Positions 1-8,598 of a stretch of DNA of 64,000 nt are shown here, piece after piece (position 1 is the first letter of the stretch; every line of letters starts with the position of its first letter). A program made the translations under genes and the position numbers. Source of the DNA: Mucilaginibacter sp. OK268 (GTDB lineage Bacteria > Bacteroidota > Bacteroidia > Sphingobacteriales > Sphingobacteriaceae); contig NZ_FNJV01000012.1 of NCBI RefSeq assembly GCF_900103125.1, positions 1 to 64,000 of the forward strand. The letters run 5' to 3'. The notes beneath the pieces were generated by a model, which did not search any database, had not been told where the DNA came from, and worked only from the letters and a program-made list of their open reading frames with translations.

Positions 1-225
1 AAGGTGTCTGTATATGCCGATAAAGCGATTAAAAGCGTATTGCATCTGGCTGCTATGAGTGCAATACGCTTAAAAAATGATCTGGGAGAATACTTCCTGA
101 GAAAAGTTGCCCAAGGAAAAAATAAGATGAGTGTTTTAAATGCTGTTAGAAACAAAATCATTCATCGAATCTTTGCCGTCATCAAAAACGAAAGGCCTTA
201 CCAAAACTATTTGACTTCTTCATAG
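1..225 (+). CDS. IS110-family transposase, C-terminal fragment (cut by window edge)
   Basis: The reading frame is open from the first base and ends at a TAG at 223-225. About 74 residues are visible. The pattern (SVYADKAIKSVLHLAAMSA near the start, RNKIIHRIFAVI near the end) matches the C-terminal transposase domain of IS110/IS116/IS902 elements, which carry a DEDD-type catalytic domain further upstream. The start lies outside the window, so I cannot say whether the element is complete. IS110 elements usually lack long terminal inverted repeats, and I see no clear right end downstream. The GTG at position 4 is internal and should not be taken as the start. Confidence 0.75.
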   Translation, partial: KVSVYADKAIKSVLHLAAMSAIRLKNDLGEYFLRKVAQGKNKMSVLNAVRNKIIHRIFAVIKNERPYQNYLTSS

Positions 226-390
226 AAATCGCAATGATGCGTTTTTATATTATTATAGAGAATGTCATCCTGAACTTGTTTCAGGAACCCTCAGGACAGT
301 TATTCATCAGATTGTAAACCCTGCTGATGGGTTGCCGAAACGAGTTCGGCATGACTTCGAGTTCAAGTCTTCTTTGTTACCCTAAGCCGT
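226..390. repeat. Gap with two short hairpin-repeat fragments
   Basis: Between the transposase and the GNAT gene lie a GTCATCCTGAACTTG/CAGGAACCC fragment (about 264-297) and an inverted fragment around 328-356. The second, read on the minus strand, starts GTCATGCCGAACTCG and ends with CCCATCAGC. The same arrangement recurs at 56009-56042. These are members of the intergenic hairpin repeats seen all over the window. No gene is visible. Confidence 0.5.
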
Positions 391-891
391 CTACAACTCT
401 TTCCGCATCACATAATCATTCATCCAATATGGGCCAATGGCTATATCTTCTTCAGAAGCAACGGCGAAGCCCATTTTTTCATAAAAGGTTTTGGCGTTGT
501 TGTAGCGGTTTACATTCAATTCCAGCACTTTTTTGCCTGCATCTGTAGTTCTTTGAACCACCTCGTTGATCAGCACTTTACCATAGCCTTTGCCCTGAGT
601 TTTGGGCAGACAGTATAGTTTATGCAGTTTATAAATATCGGCATTCTCTTCACGTGGCGAATAGGCGGCAAATGCAACCGGCTCTTCATCTTCCAATAAC
701 ATGATAAAAGTTTGCGCACCGGTTTCAATCTGTTTCCTGATCTTATCTGCCGCATAGATCTCATTCAGCATAAATGTGATCTGTTCTTTTTCTAATAAAG
801 GACCGTAAGTAACCCACCAGGTTTGGTCGGCTATCTCTCTGATAGTTTCTACATCATTTACGGTCGCTGTTCTTATAGTATACATATTCAA
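391..891 (-). CDS. GNAT family N-acetyltransferase
   Basis: A 166-residue single-domain protein of normal GNAT length. The acetyl-CoA pyrophosphate-binding loop is seen as Q-G-K-G-Y-G-K (motif A, about residues 98-104). It is followed by a helix and the C-terminal ELNVNRYNNAKTFYEKMGF motif typical of GNAT motif B. The family transfers acetyl from acetyl-CoA to an amine; the substrate cannot be read from the sequence. It starts 4 bases after the stop of peptidase T on the same strand, so the two are probably co-transcribed with this gene second. Cytoplasmic, with no signal peptide. Confidence 0.85.
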   Translation of the reverse strand: MNMYTIRTATVNDVETIREIADQTWWVTYGPLLEKEQITFMLNEIYAADKIRKQIETGAQTFIMLLEDEEPVAFAAYSPREENADIYKLHKLYCLPKTQGKGYGKVLINEVVQRTTDAGKKVLELNVNRYNNAKTFYEKMGFAVASEEDIAIGPYWMNDYVMRKEL

Positions 892-895
892 TTTA

Positions 896-2146
896 TTAGC
901 TTCTTTCTTCCCATATTGTACACAGGTGCAATATGGTTTCTACGGCTTTTTGCATATCCTGTACCGAAACCCATTCCTGTTTACTGTGAAAAGCATGCTC
1001 ACCGGCAAATATATTAGGGCAAGGCAAACCCATGAATGATAACCTGGATCCGTCGGTACCACCTCTGATACTGCAAAGCTTAGCGGTAAGGCCCGTACGA
1101 TTAATGGCCTCCATGGCATACTCCACAATCTCCGGATGCTCGTCCAACACATTTTTCATATTGCGGTATTGCTCACTTACCGTTAAACTATAAGTTGATG
1201 CGGGATATTTTTTCAATACTCCATCTGCTGTTTTACGGATCACATCTGCATGATCGCTTAGCTTCTTCGCGTCAAAATCACGGATGATAAAATCAATACC
1301 CGCGGTTTCTACATGCCCTTCAATAGCTACGGGGTGTATAAACCCCTCCATCCCTTCGGTATGCTCAGGCGACAGGTCACCAGACAAAGCCGCGATGATC
1401 TCGCCGGCAATTTTAATGGCGCTTTCCATTTTCCCTTTTGCAAAACCAGGGTGGGAGCTTACTCCGTTGATAGTCAATCTTGCACCATCGGCAGAGAAAG
1501 TTTCGTTCTCCATGTTGCCCGCACTTTCACCATCCATCGTATAGCCGGCATAGGCGCCCAGTTTGGCAATATCCACATGGTCAACGCCATGACCTACCTC
1601 TTCGTCAGGGGTAAACAATATGCGGATATCCCCGTGTTTTATTTCGGGATGGTTTATCAATTGATAACAGGCATCCATGATCTCGGCAACACCGGCTTTA
1701 TTATCTGCCCCTAATAAGGTGGTACCACTGGCGGTTATCACATCATTACCTAGCTGATTTTTCAGATCGGGATGCTCTGCCTGCTTTATAATTTGTAGGG
1801 CATCATCAGGTAATATAATATCCTGTCCCTGGTAATTTTGATGAACAATAGGCTTTACATTTTTTCCGCTGCAATCGGGCGCGGTATCCATATGCGAGCA
1901 AAAACAAATTACAGGTACCTGTTTGCTTGTATTTGAAGGTATAGTAGCGTATACATAGCCATATTCATCCATATGGGCATCGGCAACGCCTATGGCCAAA
2001 AGCTCATCAACCAGCAGCCGGGCCAGATCTTTTTGCTTTTCTGTTGACGGAAATGAAACAGAAGAGGGGTCTGATTGCGTATCAATGGTAACGTAACGTA
2101 AGAAGCGTTCGGTTACGGTGAAGTTTAGTAATGAATTAAAATTCAT
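896..2146 (-). CDS. pepT: Peptidase T (tripeptide aminopeptidase, M20B)
   Basis: At 416 residues it has the usual PepT length. The di-zinc site is visible in order: SHMDTAPD (His ligand and adjacent Asp), GADNKAG (bridging Asp), PDEEVGHG (catalytic and ligand Glu), the MDGES segment (Asp ligand) and HSKQEW near the C-terminus (final His). The enzyme removes the N-terminal residue from tripeptides in the cytoplasm, the last step of peptide use. The GNAT gene follows 4 bases downstream. The divergent outer-membrane gene starts 78 bases upstream, so both promoters lie in 2147-2224. Confidence 0.95.
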   Translation of the reverse strand: MNFNSLLNFTVTERFLRYVTIDTQSDPSSVSFPSTEKQKDLARLLVDELLAIGVADAHMDEYGYVYATIPSNTSKQVPVICFCSHMDTAPDCSGKNVKPIVHQNYQGQDIILPDDALQIIKQAEHPDLKNQLGNDVITASGTTLLGADNKAGVAEIMDACYQLINHPEIKHGDIRILFTPDEEVGHGVDHVDIAKLGAYAGYTMDGESAGNMENETFSADGARLTINGVSSHPGFAKGKMESAIKIAGEIIAALSGDLSPEHTEGMEGFIHPVAIEGHVETAGIDFIIRDFDAKKLSDHADVIRKTADGVLKKYPASTYSLTVSEQYRNMKNVLDEHPEIVEYAMEAINRTGLTAKLCSIRGGTDGSRLSFMGLPCPNIFAGEHAFHSKQEWVSVQDMQKAVETILHLCTIWEERS

Positions 2147-2224
2147 AAAGCTCTATATTAGTAAAGTTTTACCGGCAACCGATTCCGGCATGTTCCATTT
2201 GTAAATATTGATTAAAATTTAGCT

Positions 2225-2977
2225 TTGAAAAAATTTATTCTGTTTTTTGTTTTAGGCTTTGCCGGGTTTACCGCAAAGGCGCAGGACGGATACAACTATT
2301 ACGAATGGGGTGTTGGGGGCGGTATTGGCTATGGCAGGGCTTATGCCGATACCAAAAAACAGGACTATCATCCTATTTACAACTTTAACATAGCCTATAA
2401 TTTTAATCCCTACGTACCTATCGCGCTGGAGTACCAGTTTGGCACGCTTTCTGGCGGTGGCCGTACTCCTGATAAAGATGCTTCCGGCCGGATTTATAAA
2501 AACGCTTATAAAGCTTTAGTGATTCATGCCGATGTGCAGCTGGGTAGTTTTATCGACTACTCCAACAATGGCTTTTTAAATGTGATCAAGAACTTTTATG
2601 TGGGCACGGGTATTGGTGCTATCTCCAACAACATGAAAGATATACAGCGTACCAACTTACCCGCATATATTCAAAACGGCCCGGTGGGCAGTACCAATGG
2701 CTTCCAGGGGAAAGACAAAAGCACCAACGTGGTGTTGCCGCTGCGCTTTGGTTATGAGTTTAAGATTTATGATTCTTATGAACAGGTAGGTTATACCATT
2801 ACTCTCGGCTACGAACATAGTTATGCTTTTGGCGAAGGATTGGATGGCTACAATGACCCGCCAGCACAGTTTAAAAACAACGCCCCCGACCAGTATGCCC
2901 ACTTCACCATAGGTTTTCGGTACAATTTTGGTAACACAGTATCCTATAATAAACTGGTAAGAGATTTCGGATTTTGA
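2225..2977 (+). CDS. Outer-membrane beta-barrel protein, exported
   Basis: A 250-residue protein beginning with a TTG codon. The first ~19 residues are a clear signal peptide ending at AKA-QDG. The mature part is rich in alternating aromatic and small residues (GVGGGIGYGRAYAD, FNIAYNFNPYVPIALEYQF) and ends in an aromatic-rich strand and terminal Phe, as in OmpA/OmpX-like porin-family barrels. No ATG near the signal peptide would serve, which is why TTG is preferred. The stop overlaps the start of the next gene by four bases (TTGA), so the two are translationally coupled. Function beyond an envelope barrel is unknown. Confidence 0.75.
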   Translation: MKKFILFFVLGFAGFTAKAQDGYNYYEWGVGGGIGYGRAYADTKKQDYHPIYNFNIAYNFNPYVPIALEYQFGTLSGGGRTPDKDASGRIYKNAYKALVIHADVQLGSFIDYSNNGFLNVIKNFYVGTGIGAISNNMKDIQRTNLPAYIQNGPVGSTNGFQGKDKSTNVVLPLRFGYEFKIYDSYEQVGYTITLGYEHSYAFGEGLDGYNDPPAQFKNNAPDQYAHFTIGFRYNFGNTVSYNKLVRDFGF

Positions 2978-3330
2978 ATATAGAAGAACTACGTGATTAT
3001 TGCCTGCAAAAGCCAGGAGTAACAGAAGGTTTTCCTTTTGGGGAAGACACCCTCGTTTTTAAAGTTAGCGGCAAATTGTTTTTACTGATCGGACTGGAAA
3101 GCGGCAACCGGTTTAATGTGAAGTGTGAGCCTGAGCTTGCCGTTGATCTGCGCGAACGCTATACCGAAGTACAACCCGGCTACCATATGAACAAAAAAAT
3201 GTGGAACACCGTTTACATGGATGGTTCACTAACCCGTAAGCAACTTTGCGAAATGATAGATCATTCTTATGACCAGGTAATTCTTGGTTTACCCAAAAAA
3301 GTAAAGGCTGAACTACAAACAAGAGGTTAG
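2974..3330 (+). CDS. MmcQ/YjbR family protein
   Basis: A 118-residue YjbR-type protein (double-wing DNA-binding-like fold, CyaY-like superfamily). Hallmarks are the N-terminal LQKPGVTEGFPFGEDTLVFKV, the central FNVKCEPE and the C-terminal HMNKKMWNTVYMDGS. The start is TTG and overlaps the stop of the preceding barrel gene in the sequence TTGA. The biochemical role of this family is not settled. Its coupling to an outer-membrane protein gene gives no obvious functional hint. Confidence 0.85.
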   Translation: MNIEELRDYCLQKPGVTEGFPFGEDTLVFKVSGKLFLLIGLESGNRFNVKCEPELAVDLRERYTEVQPGYHMNKKMWNTVYMDGSLTRKQLCEMIDHSYDQVILGLPKKVKAELQTRG

Positions 3331-3411
3331 ATACAAGAGTCAAGACTAAATTATAAAAGTATTTGAGGCTTTCTTGGCTCTTGCATCTGATCTCTTGGCT
3401 CTCAAATATTA
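3329..3411. repeat. Low-complexity dyad, CAAGAGTCAAG word
   Basis: The gap between the YjbR gene and the M14 peptidase has a left arm with CAAGAGTCAAGA and a right arm with TCTTGGCTCTTG, then a second TCTTGGCTCT. Together they form an imperfect hairpin. It belongs to the word-dyad class described in the findings and may double as a transcription barrier. Confidence 0.5.
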
Positions 3412-3434
3412 TATTTGGGCAATAATACATCCTG

Positions 3435-5183
3435 ATGAAGAGAATTCTATCCGCCTTGTTGATCTGTTTTGTTGCTATTACTACTGCACAAGCTCAGATA
3501 ACTCCATTTGAGCAAAGCAAAGATCATAACTATACCGCTACTTATGCCGAAGTGATTGCTTATTATAAAAACCTGAATAAGCTGTACCCACAACAAATGA
3601 AGCTGATCAATTACGGCACTACCGACGTGGGCAAACCCCTTACGCTTGTTGTACTGTCGCGCGATAAGGTGTTTGATCCGGCATTGATCAAAAAACAAAA
3701 CAAACGGGTATTGCTCATTAACAATGGCATACATCCTGGTGAGCCCGAAGGTATTGATGCCAGCATGATGCTGGTGCGCGATCTGTTAAAAAAGGACCAG
3801 CTACCCAAAGACGTGGTGATCTGCCTCATCGCTTTATATAATATTGATGGCAACCTGAACCGCGGTTTGAGCCGGGTGAGTCAGAACGGGCCGGTGGCTT
3901 ATGGTTTTAGGGGGAATTATCGCAACCTGGATCTGAACCGCGATTTTATCAAAGCCGACAGCCGCAACGCCCTGGCATTTACGCAAATACTGACTGCCTG
4001 GAAACCGGAGATCTTCCTGGATAACCACACCAGCGATGGTGCCGACTACCAGTACGTAATGACCCTGATAGAGACTCAAAAGGATAAACAAAACCCTCTC
4101 CTGGCCAACTATACTACCAAAACGCTTACGCCTTATATGTATAATAGCATGAAAAGAGCTCGCTTTGAGATGATCCCATATGGAGCAGGCGAAGAAGGTT
4201 TACCCGACTCGGGTATTGTAAGCTTTTTGGAAACACCGCGTTTTGCGACAGGTTTTGCCGCTCAGCATAATATCATCAGCTATATAACTGAAACGCATAT
4301 GCTGAAGGCTTTTGACAAACGGGTATATGCTACTTACTTGTTTATGCAATTTCTTATTCAGATCAATCAGCGCGATGCCAAACTGATAGGAGAACTCAAA
4401 CAACAGGCTGATGAACAGGTGGCTCAACAAAAAACTTTCGCGCTCAACTGGACCGTCGACCGGCAAGCTATAGATACCATTACCTTTAAAGGCTATAAGG
4501 CAGATTATAAAACCAGCGAAGTAAGCGGATTAAACCGCCTGTATTATGACCGGAATAAACCCTACACTAAAACCATCAACTACTGGAACACCTATAAAGT
4601 TACAGCAACTGCTGATAAACCTTTGGCCTATGTAATACCACAAGCCTGGGGCAAGGTGATCGACCTGTTTAAACTGAACGGGGTTAAAATGCAGCAGCTG
4701 GCTCACGATACCACCCTGGGTTTACAGATGTATTATATTGAAGATTATAAAACTCCGCAAAAACCCTACGAAGGGCATTACCTGCATTCGGCCGTTAAAT
4801 TAAACCCGGTGGATACGCGGGTTAAATTTTATGCCGGCGATTATGTGGTGTATACTAACCAGCCTATTAACCGTTATATTGTGGAAACATTGGAGCCGCA
4901 GGGTGTCGATTCGTTTTTTGCCTGGAACTTTTTTGATTCGATGCTGGGCGAAAAAGAATATTTTTCGGATTATGTATTTGAAGACATCGCTGCCAACTTA
5001 TTGAAAAAAGACCCCGAACTAAAAAAGAAACTCGATGACGCGAAAAGTAAAGATCCTAAACTGGTCGGCAGCGCCCAGGCACAATTATTCTTTGTTTACC
5101 GCAATTCTCCCTATTTTGAAAAAACTTTTATGCGCTACCCCGTGGGCAGGCTGCTAACCGATACAAAACTCGATCTTAAATAA
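3435..5183 (+). CDS. Exported M14-family zinc carboxypeptidase
   Basis: 582 residues with an N-terminal signal peptide (cleavage near AQAQ-I). The M14 zinc site is visible: HPGEPEG supplies the first His and Glu, LDNHTSDG supplies the third ligand, and TETHML near residue 285 fits the catalytic Glu region. The C-terminal ~250 residues are an extra domain common in Bacteroidota M14 exopeptidases. It probably trims C-terminal residues from peptides in the periplasm. The rhomboid gene follows with no gap (TAA directly followed by ATG), indicating an operon. Confidence 0.88.
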   Translation: MKRILSALLICFVAITTAQAQITPFEQSKDHNYTATYAEVIAYYKNLNKLYPQQMKLINYGTTDVGKPLTLVVLSRDKVFDPALIKKQNKRVLLINNGIHPGEPEGIDASMMLVRDLLKKDQLPKDVVICLIALYNIDGNLNRGLSRVSQNGPVAYGFRGNYRNLDLNRDFIKADSRNALAFTQILTAWKPEIFLDNHTSDGADYQYVMTLIETQKDKQNPLLANYTTKTLTPYMYNSMKRARFEMIPYGAGEEGLPDSGIVSFLETPRFATGFAAQHNIISYITETHMLKAFDKRVYATYLFMQFLIQINQRDAKLIGELKQQADEQVAQQKTFALNWTVDRQAIDTITFKGYKADYKTSEVSGLNRLYYDRNKPYTKTINYWNTYKVTATADKPLAYVIPQAWGKVIDLFKLNGVKMQQLAHDTTLGLQMYYIEDYKTPQKPYEGHYLHSAVKLNPVDTRVKFYAGDYVVYTNQPINRYIVETLEPQGVDSFFAWNFFDSMLGEKEYFSDYVFEDIAANLLKKDPELKKKLDDAKSKDPKLVGSAQAQLFFVYRNSPYFEKTFMRYPVGRLLTDTKLDLK

Positions 5184-5813
5184 ATGGAAAACTTGCTTAC
5201 TGCTCCCGTTGCCTGCGTTATATTTGTTATTACCATCATCACTTCGTTGATGGCTTTCTCCAACGAAAACCTGTATGGCAAACTGATATTACATCCATAT
5301 AACGTTTCGCGCGGCCGTTATGTTTATACCGTTATTACCAGCGGGCTTATCCATAAAGACTGGATGCACCTGTTTTTTAATATGCTGTCTTTCTACTTTT
5401 TTGCATTTCAACTGGAGCCTCTTTTGGGGCACTGGCAATTTGCAGTACTATACATAGCCAGTTTGATTTTAAGCGACATGCCATCGGTAATGAAGCACAG
5501 GGAAAATTATAATTATTACAGTCTTGGTGCGTCGGGGGCTGTGAGCGCGGTTGTTTTTAGCGCCATATTATACAATCCATTAGGCCAAATGATGATACTG
5601 CCGCTTCCCATACCCATACCTGCGGTAATATTTGGCATATTATACCTGGTTTATTGCAGCTATGCCTCCAAATACTCCCGCGACAATATTAACCACGATG
5701 CCCACTTATATGGTGCGCTTAGCGGACTGATGATCACCATTATTTTTCATCCCGGTATTTTGCCCGGCTTTTTTCAGCAAATTACCGAGCGAGTTCAATC
5801 GATGATGCACTAA
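5184..5813 (+). CDS. Rhomboid-family intramembrane serine protease
   Basis: A 209-residue membrane protein with about six hydrophobic segments. The catalytic dyad is visible: Ser in GASGAVSA (about residue 114) and His in HDAHLYGALSG (about residue 174). The loop/TM2 motif HLFFNMLSFY also matches rhomboids. It cleaves transmembrane substrates inside the bilayer; the substrate is unknown. The start abuts the stop of the M14 peptidase. The 3' end overlaps the convergent gene at 5782-6771 by 32 bases. Confidence 0.92.
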   Translation: MENLLTAPVACVIFVITIITSLMAFSNENLYGKLILHPYNVSRGRYVYTVITSGLIHKDWMHLFFNMLSFYFFAFQLEPLLGHWQFAVLYIASLILSDMPSVMKHRENYNYYSLGASGAVSAVVFSAILYNPLGQMMILPLPIPIPAVIFGILYLVYCSYASKYSRDNINHDAHLYGALSGLMITIIFHPGILPGFFQQITERVQSMMH

Positions 5814-6771
5814 TGGTATTGCCATCGGCATCAAACAGAAAACTCATGGGTTCCTCCGGATTCTTGATGATCTCGAATAGCAGGAAGCCCCAGTTTTTCC
5901 AGAAGTTCTCCAACACCTGGCCGTAAACTTTGGGTACCCAGTCGTCAAACAAAGGTTTGGTGCTGGTGCCGCGCAGCGGCATGGCTTCTATGTAAATGAT
6001 ACCTTCAACGGGTAATATATTATACTCGGGCAAACGGTTAAACAGGTATGCCGAGTAGAAAAAACGCGCGTTAACCTCTTCAAATTGTATGGGATGCAGG
6101 GTTTGGCCTTTTATTTTGTCCAAAGCAGCTTGATGATAGCTGGCATTGGCACCATTGTCCTGCAAACAAATGATCAAGCCAAAATCTTTGATCCGCAGCG
6201 AAAATGTCAGCGTATTGATCTCATCGCGGTAGCCAAAAATATCCTCTGAGTTATCCACTTTAAACAGAACCAGGCTAAAAGGTTTAAAACCATCCAGCTC
6301 GATAGGCAGGTTGAGACTTTGCAGCATCAGGTGCAGGTGGCTGAATTTATGGATAATAGCCTGCGACATATTGAACTCTTCGCCTTGTGAATGCTGTAGC
6401 TTAATACCTGATTGTATCTCATTAAAGATAATACCATACAACAGTTTGCCGGCCCATTGAAATAGTTTCAGTTCGTCCAACTGCTTTACAGCCTCGTAAC
6501 CCGAGTCAAAGGCGGCGGCTATTTCGGCTTCCAGGGGTTCCAGGAATTGTTCGTTGATGGCGGCGGTGCAGGGCAGTTTCAGGTCTTTATAAGTGGCCAT
6601 GCTTTCGTCGAGCAGTTTAAAAGGTTTATCTTCCAGGCTATAGCGGCTCATGAGCCATTGCGGAAAAACCTGTATCTTTTCTTCTTCAGAATTTAAGGGT
6701 TGCCCGCTCAGGAAACACTTATTATTACTGAAATTAAAACGCTCGAACGGTGAATAAATTTGTGCCGACAT
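5782..6771 (-). CDS. Conserved hypothetical protein, unrecognised
   Basis: A 329-residue cytoplasmic-looking protein. I place the start at the ATG at 6771 (MSAQIYSPFERF). The longer frame to 6882 would translate the CACATC repeat arm into an implausible His/Ile-rich leader. No signal peptide or membrane segment is seen. A short N-terminal motif NNKCFLSGQPL with a single Cys resembles the beginning of a zinc or HNH-like knuckle, but the rest is missing. I do not recognise a family. Its 3' end overlaps the rhomboid gene by 32 bases (convergent), so antisense effects between the two transcripts are possible. Confidence 0.7.
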   Translation of the reverse strand: MSAQIYSPFERFNFSNNKCFLSGQPLNSEEEKIQVFPQWLMSRYSLEDKPFKLLDESMATYKDLKLPCTAAINEQFLEPLEAEIAAAFDSGYEAVKQLDELKLFQWAGKLLYGIIFNEIQSGIKLQHSQGEEFNMSQAIIHKFSHLHLMLQSLNLPIELDGFKPFSLVLFKVDNSEDIFGYRDEINTLTFSLRIKDFGLIICLQDNGANASYHQAALDKIKGQTLHPIQFEEVNARFFYSAYLFNRLPEYNILPVEGIIYIEAMPLRGTSTKPLFDDWVPKVYGQVLENFWKNWGFLLFEIIKNPEEPMSFLFDADGNTISASSIELAR

Positions 6772-6795
6772 GGGCGCAAAGATAAGGATGAAACA

Positions 6796-7018
6796 GATGT
6801 GCGGATGTGCAAATATGCAGATGTGCGGATTTTTTGACATAACTTGCACATCATTTTTCATCTGCATATCTAAAATTTGCACATCCGCACATCATTTTTC
6901 ATCTGCACATCTGCATATTTGCACATCCGCACATCATTTTTTATCTGCACATCTAAAATTTGCACATCCGCACATCATTTTTTATCTGCACATCTGCATA
7001 TTTGCACATCCGCACATC
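6796..7018. repeat. Low-complexity dyad, GCACATC word
   Basis: A block built from variants of CATCTGCACATC / GCACATCCGCACATC. A 35-base unit is perfectly repeated at 6901-6935 and 6984-7018. It appears inverted with one mismatch at 6796-6830, with shorter variants between. The whole can fold into a long imperfect hairpin. It lies between the divergent starts of the hypothetical gene (6771) and the epimerase (7027), so it occupies both promoter regions. Confidence 0.85.
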
Positions 7019-7026
7019 TAAAATAC

Positions 7027-8037
7027 ATGGAACTGACATATCAACCCTTTGAACTGCAATTAAAACACGCTTTTACTATAGCTAAGTTTTCGCGCACCTC
7101 TACCCCTGTTATGCTGGTGCAAATTAAGCATGAAGGCTATACCGGTTATGGCGAAGCATCTATGGTGCCCTACATGGGCGAAAGCCATGAAAGTGCTACC
7201 GCTTTTCTGAGCAAGGTTGATATCAGCCAGATCAACTACCCGATTGATTTTGATGCGGTGATCAATTACTTCGATAGCATTGCACCAGGCAATCCCGCCA
7301 TCAAAGCAGCCATTGACATTGCCCTGCATGACCTGGATGGAAAGATTAAACAACAGCCCTGCTGGCAATTGCTGGGCAGCGATCCTGCAAAAATGCCCGT
7401 GACCAGTTTTACCATAGGTATTGATACCCCCGAAATGATCATCAAAAAGGTAAAAGAGGCCGAAGGTTTTAAGGTGATCAAAGTAAAGCTGGGCAAGGAT
7501 AACGACAAAGAACTCATCACTACCATTCGTTCCGTTACCGATGTGCCCCTTTATGTAGATGCCAACCAGGGCTGGACCGACCTGCAACAAAGCCTCGACA
7601 TGACCTACTGGCTGCAGGAACAAGGGGTACAACTCATAGAACAACCCATGCTCAAAACCGACCCAGACAGCAATGCCTGGCTCACCGAACGCAGCCCCAT
7701 CCCTATTATTGGCGATGAAGCCGTACAGCGTTTTGAGGATGTGGATAAGGCCAAAGGCGTTTACACCGGCATCAATATCAAATTGATGAAATCGGCTGGC
7801 CTTTATGAAGCAAGCCGGATGATCAAAAGAGCCCGGGAACTTGACTTAAAGATCATGATAGGCTGTATGACCGAAACCAGCTGCGCCGCCCTGGCCGGTC
7901 TGGCCCTGGCCCCACAAACCGATTGGGTGGATTTGGACGGTCCTTTTTTGGTCAGCAATAACCCCTACCAGATGCCTGATTTTGCTGATGGTAAGTATAT
8001 ATTGAATAATGATGCGGGTTTAGGGATAAGGTTATAA
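7027..8037 (+). CDS. Dipeptide epimerase (enolase superfamily)
   Basis: 336 residues from the ATG at 7027; the upstream extension to 6877 only translates the repeat. The muconate-lactonizing-type enolase layout is clear: a capping domain, then the K-V-K acid/base lysine motif (VIKVKLGK), metal ligands in YVDANQGW, IEQP and IGDEAV, and the second catalytic Lys in INIKLMKSAG. These fit L-Ala-D/L-Glu and related dipeptide epimerases, which salvage murein peptides. Exact substrate specificity is inferred. The GCACATC dyad ends 9 bases upstream of the start. Confidence 0.88.
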   Translation: MELTYQPFELQLKHAFTIAKFSRTSTPVMLVQIKHEGYTGYGEASMVPYMGESHESATAFLSKVDISQINYPIDFDAVINYFDSIAPGNPAIKAAIDIALHDLDGKIKQQPCWQLLGSDPAKMPVTSFTIGIDTPEMIIKKVKEAEGFKVIKVKLGKDNDKELITTIRSVTDVPLYVDANQGWTDLQQSLDMTYWLQEQGVQLIEQPMLKTDPDSNAWLTERSPIPIIGDEAVQRFEDVDKAKGVYTGINIKLMKSAGLYEASRMIKRARELDLKIMIGCMTETSCAALAGLALAPQTDWVDLDGPFLVSNNPYQMPDFADGKYILNNDAGLGIRL

Positions 8038-8540
8038 GCACGATTTTTTTCTAATTATTGCGAATTTCACGAATGGCCTGTCCTCCTGAGCTTGTCGAAC
8101 CATGACAGCCTACTTAAATAACCCAAACATTACCATCGTTCTTCCTCGTCAGCAGATAAGCTTCGGCCGAAAGCGGGCAGAACGATGGTGGCCTGTCCGG
8201 CTGTAGGGGCATTAGCAAACCTTACCTGAAGCGGGGATAATGAGCGAACGAAGTGGAGGCAAGGTTTAGCAGCCCGTGGTTCTGCCTGCTTTGCAGGGTA
8301 AAGGCCCTGAGCGTAAAGAAGCATTTCTGCTGCCTTGATTTATTCGTTGTTATTTGTTTTTATTGGTACTCATTATCTCGCTACGCTCGGTCTTGGTTAC
8401 TTTGTATCAAGACAAAGTAACAGCCTTAGCGGCAATTGAGCGCTCTGCGATAGGCGTATTCGCTCTGTATAGCATAGAGATTGCTTTGTTCCTCGCAATG
8501 ACGTGTGGGGGAGACCGAGATTGGTAATAGCTATTTTCAA
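8038..8540 (+). repeat. Composite dispersed repeat, copy 1
   Basis: This 500-base gap holds no gene. It contains a short CTGAGCTTGTCGAA fragment (8079-8107), then a long repeat at about 8146-8505. The long repeat is shared with 57137-57450 (same orientation) and 22432-22690 (inverted). Shared landmarks in order are CAGCAGATAAGCTTC, GGGGCATTAGCAAACCTT, GAGCGAACG, TTTAGCAGCCCGTGGTTCTG, GCAGGGTAAAGGCC, AAGAAGCATTTCTG, CAAAGTAACAGCCTTAGCGG and a final CCTCGCAATGAC arm. The minus-strand 64-residue ORF at 8130-8324 is a by-product of the repeat. Confidence 0.8.
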
Positions 8541-8542
8541 CA

Positions 8543-8580
8543 AAAAAGCCCGGATACCTTTACAGGCATCCGGACTTTTT
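8543..8580 (-). terminator. Rho-independent-type terminator of the alpha/beta hydrolase
   Basis: An inverted repeat with arms AAAAGCCCGGATAC and GCATCCGGACTTTTT around a short loop. On the minus strand the hairpin is followed by a T run. It lies about 20 bases after the stop of the hydrolase gene at 8599. Confidence 0.8.
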
Positions 8581-8598
8581 AATTAATAATACTGCGGA

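Noticed and set aside
6796-7018. Possible CRISPR array
   Set aside because: Repeated units are present, but spacers are not unique or regular, units occur in both orientations, and no cas genes are nearby.
6877-7026. N-terminal extension of the epimerase
   Set aside because: It encodes only His/Thr/Ser/Ile-rich translations of the GCACATC repeat; the ATG at 7027 gives a normal N-terminus.
7060-7644. 194-residue minus-strand ORF
   Set aside because: Antisense to the dipeptide epimerase, whose catalytic motifs are intact.
8130-8324. Minus-strand ORF of 64 residues
   Set aside because: It lies wholly inside the composite dispersed repeat, and the same protein core appears from the repeat copy at 22471-22680. 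It has no start context and no conservation independent of the repeat.
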